Assembly (NCBI GenBank): GCA_021399435.1
Contig: JAJTUP010000031.1
Coordinates: forward strand, 434,001 to 498,000
Length of the DNA stretch: 64,000 bases
From: Diaporthe sp. PMI_573
Taxonomy: Eukaryota > Ascomycota > Sordariomycetes > Diaporthales > Diaporthaceae
Reading direction: 5' to 3'
Shown here: in pieces, positions 46,065 to 57,249 of the stretch
Position numbering within the stretch: position 1 is the first letter of the stretch
How the letters are laid out: every line of letters starts with the position of its first letter
Position numbers and translations under genes: made by a program
The notes under the pieces: generated by a model
What the model was told of the DNA's origin: nothing
What the model saw: the letters and a program-made list of their open reading frames with translations, nothing else
Databases searched by the model: none

Positions 46065-46390
46065 TAGGCAGAACAGGTTTCGAAGACTCTCATGAGAGAC
46101 CCCTATTTTAAGTGGTTTCGTTTTAATCCGTATACATGTGCTTCTTAAATTGTGGAAAGACTTGACAGGCCAGTTGTGTATAGTTTTTCAACTATTTTGA
46201 GAGGCACATGGAGCGTGTAAAGATCCCTTTCTTTCCTTTAACTTAGACTTGAAATGGTTGACTGAATCTATTGATGGAAATCTCATTGTCTGACCGTGTA
46301 AGCCATATATTATTCATCAATTTGTGCTGTCAATTCCTAAAGAGTAAGTATGTACAGACTAAACTTTGCTTCTAAGTACCTTTTCCCTAT
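46065..46390. other. Intergenic, nothing seen
   Basis: AT-rich downstream region of the MFS gene, without visible features. Confidence 0.4.
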
Positions 46391-48039
46391 TCAAACAATA
46401 GACACGCTTCTTGTTAACTCCAGCTCAGGATGTGGTGCATTCTGCAACTTCTTGCTGAAATTACTCGCGGCCCGGATCTTCTCACCCCAGATAATAAAGC
46501 CGAACGGCACAAGACTCAGAGCGCAGCTGATCAGGGCCAACACGCTACACGACCACGCGATTCCAAGCGTGCCGATCATGCTGTCCACGGCCAAGGGGAT
46601 GATTGCGCCTGCAATGCTCCGGCACGCAGCCAACGCGGCCAGGGCTGACGAAGCAAAGATACCGTAAGCATCGGCGGTGTAGTTGATCATGGCCATGAAG
46701 ATACACTGATAGCCAAAACCATACGGTATCATGGACAACAGCGGCACGATCCAGTGGATTGACAGCCGTGACGTCCACCCGAGCCAGAACAGGGAAATGA
46801 CGAACGCCGGGCCACCGACGCATGCCAGGGGCAGGCGCAGGTACTCGGCGTGCTTGTTGGGGTGTCTCCGGACGAGACCCTGAGCGTAGATGTCATAGAA
46901 ATACCCGAGGACGTTGGAGAGGAGCGAGCCGGCGAACATCATTACGAATGCAAGTCCGGACTCGCCAGGCGTGAAGCCGTAGATGCCGTGGAAGATATTA
47001 GGGAATATCCTTAGCAGCATGTAGAAGACGGCATAGACGAATGCCATGTAGACACATGTCAGCGCAACGAGCATCTCCGTGCAGAGAAGGTACAGCGGCC
47101 TCGTCGTGGTGATCTTGAGCGTAACCAGCAGGCCCGGCTTGTCCATGTCCGCGGGCGCAATGTACCTCTCGGCGCCTTTCTCCTTGTTCAGCTTGGCGGC
47201 CCGGTCACGGAGGATCTTGGTGGCGAGCGTTTCCGGTTGGAACACTAGGGCAATGAGGCATATACCAGAGAACGCCATGGATGCCCAGAATGCCCACCGC
47301 CATGAATATTGGTATGTGTAACCGGCGATCACAGGGCCAGCAAGGGGTCCCAACAAAGTAGCGGAGGACCAAAGCATGTTAGCCCTTCCCCTGACGACCT
47401 TATCCACGAAAACATCGGCAATAGAACCTCCGGTGACGCTCATCGGTGGCGATGCAAAGATGCCACTTAGGAACCTGAAGATTAGGAAGGCGGCCCAATT
47501 TGGAGAAAGGGCTGTTCCCATTGTAAAGATTATGTAAAGGCATAGCGTGGAGATGAGGATAGGCCTGCGGCCGTACTGCTCACTCAGTGGTGCGAAAAAC
47601 AGCGGTCCCAAGACGAATCCAATAAGGAACGTTGTAGCTGGTAGCATAGACTGTGGGCCGTCGGGAAAGTTGAAGGCCTCTTGCAGCGCGGGGAGCTCGT
47701 TCGAGGGGGTGGACGAGCCCATTGTGGAGTTGATCGAGAGTAGAGTCCCGACGATTGGGACGTAGTACTTCTTGGCCTAGATAAGGTTCCCATCGTCAGT
47801 TTGGGCACATTGGCACAGTAATCGTCTCGGTTGTTGACACTTACCAGGGACCAGTTGTGTGGATTGGCAGGCTCGCCTGGCTGGAAGTTCACTGGGACGA
47901 CATCGTCCTGTGATGATGATCGCCGGCCATCGCTATCAGTGTCGGACTGCGTGGACTGCGCCTCATAATCGACGGATGGGACGGCTGCATCATGCTCATC
48001 TTGGGTCTTCTCCCTCGTCAGCTCTGTCTCGCCGTGCAT
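46391..48039 (-). CDS. MFS drug:H+ antiporter, DHA1 type
   Basis: Two exons, 48039-47845 and 47776-46391 (intron 68 nt, GTAAGT...CTAG, phase 0); 526 aa. A polar N-terminus of about 60 residues ends in NPHNWSLAKKYYVP, the usual entry into helix 1 of fungal DHA1 carriers. Motif A appears as GPLFFAPLSEQYGRRPIL between helices 2 and 3, and the middle contains RFLSGIFASPPMSVTGGSIADVF, GPLAGPVIAGY and the loop with ERYIAP. Twelve helices are expected, plasma membrane. Such carriers export drugs, polyamines and secondary metabolites by proton antiport. It lies 1.5 kb downstream of PKS2 on the same strand, so export of the PKS2 product or self-protection is a sensible inference, not a demonstrated one. 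Confidence 0.93.
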
Positions 48040-49587
48040 CTTCGTGGGCTCATCGACTCGTACAAGGCTTCAGGACCAGGTATTTTGGGGATAGGCAAGC
48101 CTCGCTGTCCCAGCCAAATCCCAAGATTAAAACAGCTTCCTCGGGGGAAGACGTGCTATTTCATCAGCAACAACACGCCCTACGGTTCCATACGGTCCCA
48201 CAATTCAGGTCCTCCTTCGGCCTCGGGTCTCGCCACTCTGCTGGCGTGGTGGATCATCCCGCGGGATTGGGACGTAATGTGGGCCTTGGCCGGCGGCACT
48301 AGGCGCCGACAGGTATAAGCGGAGCATTGGCAAGCCCTTCCGGTTGCCGGTGATTCTGATGGTGAGAGCTGATATCCACCGGATATTCACATCCACCGGA
48401 TTGCACCGTAGAGATGATTTCACAACTGAGGTGCTCTGCAGCTCCTGGCAGCCTGTGAGCTTTCGAATGTTTTGATGATCCTCGTACAAACATGCTGTTT
48501 CGTGGACTTCACGATGAGGGTCTGGTAGTTTCAAGAGAAAAGGTGCACTGTTCCTGAAGTTGTGTAGAAGTATTTCGACTGAAAGAGCGTGCGGATGCCT
48601 TCTTGGACAAGTGGCATGCTGCGTGCAAAGGCGCTCTTTTACGCCGAGAGACTGTCTCGGCTCCGATACAAACTCGAACTAGGAGAATGTCAGCCCAGAA
48701 AAATGCGATTTGCAGTTCTCTCGATCATTGCTGATACTGCAGCATAGTGATGTAGTGTAGTCGCTGCTGAGTTTGAGGCTCAACGCCGTCACTCGGTAGC
48801 CCATCCCGGACTATGTTCGTGTTGTGTTAAGCTTTGCATGGGTGCGGCACGAGCTGTGGACCCAGGGGCTTGGCACGGCGGAATCTAGCGATTCTTCTAG
48901 AGGTATTCGCAGACCGCATGTTCAACGCCGCCCGACCATCTTCAGCCTTGAAAAGGGGGTTGGATGTCGGATTTACGGACAAGACCAGCTGGATACGAAC
49001 GGCCTGCGCAAGCTGAAAGTCGTTCTAGGCTTCCAGTCAGCTTGCAAGCCGGAGAACCTACTAAGATATGGGCCCACCATCTCAAAAATTCTCAAGCAGT
49101 GGCCAGATTGCCTGGCCGCAAGATTTGCATTCGGCAACTGGGGATAATCTTTTTCCCTCCTGATCCAGAAGTAGAACGCGCAGCTTTTTGAATCAGCCCC
49201 ATGATATCGACAGCTCCATCTCATCTTTTTCTGGTGTCTCCGCTACCAGACAATTTTGATGTGTGTTTTCTCCTGTAATTTCACTTTAAACACAAGACTC
49301 TGTGCTGCCAAGTCTCCACCACGAGGCGAAACACCATGCTCTGCCAAAATTCATAAATTTGTGCAGCGAGCTGCTTTTCTCTATCTGCTGACTTGCCAAT
49401 ATTTTGTGAATGCTTTCACTCACTCCAAAATTCGCCGCTACTGCAGACGGCTTCAGACCGCCCGTATGTCTTTTCATAGACTTTTCCACTGTCTCTTCCA
49501 TGGTTGACTACTGACTGCAACTCATTCCTAGTCTCACAAACAACCATCCGCCACCCTGGCTCTGGCGCACACAGCGGGCCATGTATC
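48040..49587. other. Intergenic between PKS2 and the DHA1 gene
   Basis: No intact gene. On the plus strand at about 48912-48985 a short frame reads FNAARPSSALKRGLDVGFTDKTS, faintly like a Zn(II)2Cys6 domain that has lost its cysteines; this is reported as a weak observation only. Otherwise nothing is recognised. Confidence 0.35.
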
Positions 49588-52500
49588 TCACTGTCTGTCG
49601 GCAACTATCCTGTTGGCGATGTCAAGACACACTGCGGTTACTGATCAGCAAGCACACCTTCAAATATGGGAACCAACAGAACTTACACTCCGAGATGCTC
49701 TGCGGTTGCAGGATCTTCATCACTGGCACGTCGCTCCCCACTTTCTTGTAGAACCAATTGCGGATCTCAACCGCCATCAATGAGTCCACTCCCAGTTCGA
49801 TAATATGACTATCAGCAGTCACACCACCTTCGGGCAGTTGGAGGATGATTTGCAGGTTGACGCAGAGATGCTCAGTCAGTAGCCCCGAGACTGCCTCGGC
49901 CGAATCCGCCGAATCAACCAGTTCCCTCAGGTTGTCCACCGCGTCGCCGCCCTGCTGCAGGCCGGTGTCATCGGTCTCATCGTCGACGGTGAAATGGCAA
50001 AAGCGAGCGTCACGGTGCCAGTGCAGCGGGTTCGGATCATTAACGCGGTACCGTGCCAGGCCTGTGGTCAAGTCAATAATTTGCCCGGGGACCGGCCGAC
50101 CGGCGACGATGGCTTCGAGAAACATGTGGTGGATGTCACGCTCGGAGATGGGCGGGTAGCCCTCCCTCTCCAGGCTGTGGTAGACTTGCTGCCGCTCCTC
50201 CCGTGCGAGTAGACCGATGCCGTAGATGACGCCTATGTTTAGCACCGATCCAGCAAGTCCGCGCTGTCGGCGGTTGGCAGCCACGCCGTTCATGTACATG
50301 TTTGCGGCGGCATAGTTTGACTGGCCCGCGTGCCCGCCGATGGCTGCGAATGAGGACGTCATGATGAAGAATTCCAGGTCCTTTTCGTTGAAGACCTTGT
50401 CAAGGTTGCTGGACCCGAGAGCCTTTGGTCGCATGACGCGTGTCCATGTGGCGATATCCATCTGGGCGAATATTCTATCGTCCAGGACCATGGCGCCGTT
50501 GACAATACCTCCAACATTTCCCAGGCTCATTTTCAAAGCCTTGACGCTCTCCAGGTCAGTGGCGTCACACTGCCGGGCTTGAATGTTGGCTCCCTCGCAG
50601 TTCAGCTCAGAGATCCAATTTGCGGTAGCTTTCGGCCTGCTGCGGCTGGCCACCACAATATTACGCGCTCCATGCCGGATGAACAGCCGACACACGCTCT
50701 GACCAAAATCACGGGTCATGCCAACGAGGATGTAAGTCCTGTTAGGCTTCAGTAGTCGAGGCTCAACCAGGGCTTTGACTGGAACCGGAACATAGCGGTC
50801 TGACTGCCAGTCCACGATGGTGAACGCGGGCCTTGGCTCGCTCGTGCCCTGGAGACTCGCTGGAGTTACGAAGGTGGATGACTGGCCCGGTAGTGGGCTG
50901 GGTCCGATCTCGCGGACGCAATGACGCAACAATTCCGCCAACGACAATCCCGTTGTTGGTGATCTCTGCGTGTGAGGAGTCGTCGACGAAGGTGGCCACC
51001 GCCCGTGCTCGAAGTGGCTTGCGTGGCTCAATATCAATTTTGACAGGTGCTTTTCGTCGGGAAGAAAGTTGATCACAGTCGGCCGGGTGCGCGGGATGAG
51101 TCGCATGAGCTCCCGACCGTTGCTCAGTGGGTGAATGTACTTGGCATCGGGGTCCACTCCTGCCAGCTCCTGGTCTGTCGTCAAGAAGTGAATCGTGAAT
51201 CCCTTCGTCCCGTTGTATGGAGGTAGGACCGCACGCACACAGCGAAGAAACACGAGATCTGGCTCGACGAGCACGACGTCCCCAGGACGGGCCCGCGCTG
51301 CTATATCGGCGGCGGATATCATCGGCGCCAACCACAATGCGAGCATTCTTCGATCCATATGCTCTGGCAGATCAATACTCTGCAAGGCTGGGACTTTTGA
51401 AGACAGGTATGGGACCAACGCTGCAACTGGACGGCCATTGTTGCCGAGAAGACCGATAGAGAGGTGCAGATTGCACTCACCAGTCGAAAGGGGATGCAAC
51501 GAGGTGAACTCCACATCCACAAACCTGCCCATGGGCTGCTCTGGGAGACCTGCACTCGGGTCTTCAGAGCGCCGAACGTCGAACCGAGTCACACCATCGT
51601 TACCTCGGGCACTGCCGATGAGCAGACAGGTCTCGAGGCTATTGTAAGTCCTGGACACCTCCCGTCGACTGGAATTTAGTCGCTCGATCGCTGGCTTGAA
51701 TGGAAGTACTCGAGGCACAATCTGGCGATTTCCATGCAAGTGGATCTCAGGCTCGAATGAGAACAGCATGGTCCCTCTCAAGTTCTCTGCTGTTTGGAGA
51801 TGATCCCGGTATTGGATAAGTAGCATCAGCCGGTCTATAATCATATCCGCGGGTGGCCTGTCGGTGTCACAAAAGTTGAGCACCTGCAGGATCAGGTTCG
51901 GATTCTCAGCCTTCAAAGTCCTTGTCAGGCCAAGGGATGCAGCTGTCTCCGGGTTGTTTTGCGCGGCAGATGTCACCCACAGGATGGTCTTTCCAGGCTG
52001 CATGAGTGACCTCAACGAATTCAGGTCGCCATCCGTCATGTTCGTGCAGACCGGGTCGGTCAAGTCCATGAGCACTACGACCATAGTAGCCACAGAAACT
52101 GCATCGGGCCTGACGTCCTCAAGCTGGTCGTACGCCTGGATCTCCCAATCCAGAAGTAATACAGATCTCTTGCAGAATTCGTCAAGTCCAAAACCAAAGC
52201 TTCCGTGCTTGGCCGGGTGACCAACAACGATCAATGACTCTCGCGATCCGCCCTTCGTAACCATGCGAGACTCATCAGCAGCTTGTCGTATCGTAATGGA
52301 CAAGCCTGGAGCGTAGGTTTGTGTCGAGTTCTCAGCCTCTGGCAAAAACATGCTGCTGTCAAAGCAATTAGCCGGATCAAAAAGTAGTCTCATATCCGAG
52401 CTACTCTGGCTGAATCGTGCATCGCCTAGGCTAAACCTGTCCTCGAGCATGGAGACAGGCGGCGCATCAACCATGATTAGAAATGCTCTCTTCCTCATCA

Positions 52501-55500
52501 GCTGTCTGACCTTTTGGATCATTTCCGCTTCGCTCGAATTGAACCTGTAGAAGATTGCGGTTGACATGATGACCAAGTCATAAGTACCGACAGGAGCATC
52601 GACGTCCATTTCATCTCCCATTACATCAAGGTCGAAGTCCATGAAAGACACCTTCTTGTTGTTGTTCAAATCCGGACACCGATTCAGCAAGTTTTGCGGC
52701 TGGGTTGATGCCATCAGTCTGTACGTCGAGAAGGTGTCGTGCAGGCCGTCAAGGATGTTTTCAGTAAAAGCCCACTCTGAGAAGGTCAGATCGAGGACAT
52801 CCATTCGTGGGAAGCGGTGGGACACCTGTTGAACAACTCTACCCAGATGTGTGCGGAAGCTGTGAATCAGGTGCACACTATCAACAATCGACCGGTACGC
52901 ACGTGGAAACCCAATCGGCTCCGAGTGTGACAGCCCGACCACGCGAGGACTTCGGATCAGCTCCAATGCGTGGAAGTAGGGTGAATTTGAGATAAAGTTT
53001 TCCATGTCTTGTTCGATGGGCGTGGGGACTCGCTTTTCAAAGGTTGCGGCTGAGTCACTTCGGGGCGACTCTGGGGGCGTGTCGGGCGAGGACTTACTCG
53101 TCGGCTCCTTCAAGTAGAACCGGGCCACCCGCTCGCAGCTCTCCTGGATGTGCTTGCGAAGAAACTCGGGCTGCTGACCCATGGCGATAATCTCATGCTC
53201 GGGATCCAAATCCATGACGGTGTGTAAGTACAACTCATAGTCATCTTTGGGCCTTGCTGAAGAGAAAGAGGAGACGATCATCTCCTCAAGCTGTACCTCC
53301 GTCTGTCCACGCTCGTTGTAAATGGACAGATCAGCGGTGATGGTGGCAGGAGAGCCAAAGGAGTAATGATCAAACTTGGTGAGGTGGCACTCCACAGTCA
53401 TCTTGGTCGAAGACCGCAGGCGTCCACCCAGTGCTTGGTTGAATCGCATCCTGCCGATTTTCGTGGGTAGGAAAGATGTCCAGAGAGCCCTGTTGGCGGA
53501 CACTAGTCAGTAATCTGTTCGTTTAGGGAGGGATCAGAGCCGCCGTTCGGTCAACCTACCTATCACCAGGTGATGAAAATGTTGCAAAGGTGGCCTGGAA
53601 GCAGCTGTCAAGAAATGCTGGGCTCATGTCTAGACTTGTCGTGTCTGATGGGTGCACTTTGCTAAGAGTTCCACTCGCATAATCCAAACGCCGATCGATG
53701 GACTCGAGTGCCTGGAATGGACCGGTGTACGAGAGCCCAATGCCTTCCATCATCTGGTAAAAAGCACCGACGTTCACCGGGGAAGTCTCTGCGAAGGGAC
53801 CGGCAAGTCGTGGTGGCAGAGAGTCTGGATTCGCCTCTTCGAGGACCATGACGATCCTTCCTTCAAAGTTCTTCTTCATCGGACCAGGCTTGGATGAGGT
53901 GACTGGGACAGATGCCAAGGTGATATCGGCCTCGATGGTGTTTGTGTGATCGGATCGAGACAGCTGGGAAGGCAGGATGGAAAGAGTGAACAGGACTTCC
54001 ACGCCGAGAGAGCCGGGCTCCACGGTAACACCGCTGAGAAATCTCAAGTCTTGCAGCTCGATGATCGATGCGTTGCGGCCATTCAAAGCAACCTTGGCAG
54101 CATCGAGTGCCATGACGCAATATGCTGACGCTGGGAGCAATGCCTGGCCTTGGAACTTGTGGCCTTCTACCCATGGGATCTGCTCCAGCTTGAGGACATT
54201 CCGCCATCGCATTTGAAATTGGTTATCGTCGCGGGTGCGAACACCAAGCAGCTCATGTGGGGCTCGTTCGCGGAAGTGGTACTGGGATGACAGTCGGGAC
54301 TCCCTCCAGTAACTCTGTGTATGGTCCCAAGCATATGTCGGCACATCTACCAGACGTGATCGGACGAGCTTGGGTTGCGAAGATTGCAGGATGAAGCTGC
54401 GGATGTCCACAGTAGAGGTGCCGAAGTTGGCGCACATGAAGCCAAGGAATTCGGCAAATGCGACCTCTGCATCCTTTCCTCTCTGGAGCAATCCGTGGTA
54501 TGGAAGCTCTGCTCCGATGCTACTCTTGATGGTCTCCGTCGCCGGCATCTTCAGTTGGTGATGAGGTCCAACTTCAATTGCGCAGTCAAACGGCCCGAAG
54601 TGCTCCAGGGCTGCTCCAACTGCCTCGTGAAACAAGACAGGCTTGAGCATGTTGTCCTTCCAGTAGTTGATTGCCAAGTCTTTCGCGGTGATATCAACCA
54701 GATGGCCGTGGACGCTCGAAACCCACATGGGTGTGGCATCATCGGGGGGCGGCCGAGCTTGAATGGCACAACGTGATAAAGCCTCGGAGTATTTCTGGAC
54801 TGACTTGACCATATGAAATGAGTGGTACGCTGTGTCGACCTTCAAAATCGTTGCCAGCTTTTCCTCGGCCCTCAGCACTTGAGACGCAGCAGTAATGGTG
54901 TCGAAATCTCCCGATAAGGTGACCAGACTGGGAGAGTTGCTTGCGGCAACTACAATACGGCCTCGATACTCAGGCATGGAGCAAAAGTGCTCGGCTTCTT
55001 GCTTTGACATTGCACAGGCCATCATACCCCCCTTACTTCCGTCCTTTCCTGTAGCCAGGTATGCAAAACGGCCGCGGTAATAGGCGATCAGGATGGCGTC
55101 CCGCATCGACAAGCGCTGAGCCGCGAAAGCAGCGGCGATTTCTCCAGAGGAGTGGCCGACAACATAGTCGAATGATACCTGGAGGCTGGCGAGCAGCTCC
55201 ACCAAGGCAATTTGAAGTGCGGTGCATAGTGGCTGGGCTATAGCAGCCGTGCTCAGGCCTGGGCTTCCCACCTCCACCATTATCTTCTCCTCCAGTGACC
55301 ACTCTGGGGGATCAGGGCAGTCATTCTGCAAGACGTTATCGAGCTTCCTGATGGTGTCGCGGTACACCTTGCTTGTCAGAAGAAGGCCCCGTGACATAGA
55401 CCTGTATTGTGCTCCTTGTCCCGTGAAAATCCCAAGGATACGGGGACTATTTGCACCCTTCTTGGATCGGATGGCAGCGCCACTCTGGGTGGGTGCGGTT

Positions 55501-57249
55501 TTGTTCGCACGGTCAATCAGAGATCGCAGACTTGGCATCACCAATGCAGCCTTTCCGGGCCCTGAAACCACAGAAGCCTTCAAGCTGTGCGCTGTGCGGC
55601 AACTATAGAGATGCCAGGCTAGCTCTTGAGTAGTAACATGGGGGTTCTGCCGGATGTAAGACGCAAAGTTCTTGAGGGTATCAATGAAAGACTCCTCGGA
55701 GGCGGCTGTAATGACAAGGGGCAATGCGACTCCATTAACCTCAGACAAGTCAGTTGTAGGGAGTTTCGGAGAGGCTAGGCCGGAGGCTGTGTTCAGGCTT
55801 GGCGAGGCTGATTGTGCTCTGACGTCGTGGATATCTGGTTGGTACTTCTCCACAATCGCATGGGCATTAGTCCCTCCAAAGCCGAAAGAATTCACGCTTG
55901 CTCTCATCGGCTGTCCTTCGGGAGGGGACGGCCAGTCAAGTGCCTGAGTGGGAACTCGTAGGTTGCGGTAGTAAGGAAGCACACTCGGGTTCAGGGAGTC
56001 AAGGTGCAGGTTGCTAGGGATACAGTCATTCTCCATGGCGAGAATCACTTTGAGAATTCCGGCAAGGCCTGCGGCGCCCTCCGTGTGACCGATGATTGTC
56101 TTTACTGAGCCAACAAACAATTTCTTGTGTTGTGCCTCTTTCGACGCTGTGATGTTTTCTTCTCCATCGCCAAAGAAGGCTTCAGCAATAGCACGAGCCT
56201 CTCTCGGATCACCTGCAGGCGTCCCGGTTCCTTCGAAATCGTTAGTGAGTGCAAGTTCTCAGATATTTATCAAGATGAAACAGCGTACCGTGGGCCTCAA
56301 AGTACTGCGGCCGATGATCTGGGTTCCGAGGATCCAGACCCGACCTCTCATAAGTCTGCAGAATCAAAGCAGATTGCGCTGCTGGATTTGGCACTGTAAT
56401 GCCCTGGGTTCTTCCGTCCGAGTTTACTCCCGTGTGTCGGACGATAGCTTGGATGTTGTCGCCATCGGCGAGAGCGCGGCTGAGGGTCTTGATGAGAATT
56501 GTGACCACACCTTCGCCTCTTGCGTACCCATCAGCCTTTGCGTCCCACATCTGGCAGTGACCAGTGGGGCTGAGCATATGCAGGTCAGACTCAGAAATGA
56601 ATTGCTCAGGGGTAAGCATCAGGTTGGCACCAGCAACACAAGCCATTGTTGTTTCTCCCGAGCGCAGCCCAAGCACGGCCTCGTGGAGAGCAACCAAGCT
56701 CGACGAACAAGCCGTGTCCACCGTCAAAGACGGGCCATGAAAGTCGTAGAAGTACGAGATTCGGTTGGCAATGATAGAGCTTGCGTTGCCAGTAGCCGCG
56801 TACTGTGAGGCGTTCAGGTCATCCCTCTCGGACAGAGATCTGTAGTCCGTTGTCATGACACCTGTGTAGACGCCAACATTGCGACCAGCCACCGTCTTCA
56901 GAGTGTACCCGGCAGACTCCAAGGCCTCGTATACAACCTCAAGGAGAAGTCGTTGTTGGGGGTCCATAGACTCCGCCTCCCTCTTGGATATGTTGAAGAA
57001 AGCCGCATCGAACTTGTCCACATCCTGACTCAGCCAATATCCGTAAGGAGAGTTTGTTGTGCCATGGTACTCTGGGTCCTTGTGGAAGAATCCTGCGGTA
57101 GAAAATCTGGTCGCTGGTACCGGCCGTGAAAGATCAGTTGGGTCCGCTAGGACCTCCCACAGCTTGGAGGGGGAAGTGGCGTCCCCCGCAAATCGGCAAC
57201 TGCTGCCAACGAGGGCGATTGGCTCTGGAGGCATCTTTATCTCCTCCAT
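49588..57249 (-). CDS. Highly reducing type I polyketide synthase PKS2 (KS-AT-DH-degenerate MT-KR-ACP, no ER)
   Basis: Four exons: 57249-56289, 56230-53560, 53489-49687, 49631-49588; 2492 aa, introns 55-70 nt. The tiny last exon completes the carrier-protein end ([17 protein letters not shown]). Domains: ketosynthase with Cys181, His320 (EAHG, split by intron 1) and His369 (GHTEG); acyltransferase Ser681 (GHSSGE); dehydratase His1011 (GHKFQGQ) and Asp1195 (LDSCFQ); a methyltransferase-like region whose SAM motif is replaced by [17 protein letters not shown] (about 1443-1459), so probably inactive; no enoyl reductase; ketoreductase with GMTRDFGQS (about 2129, Arg in place of the usual Gly) and Tyr about 2270 (NYAAAN); carrier Ser2447 (GVDSLMA). 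It should make an unmethylated, partly reduced chain; no release domain is present. Neighbours are the DHA1 carrier downstream and flavohemoglobin 3.3 kb upstream. Confidence 0.95.
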
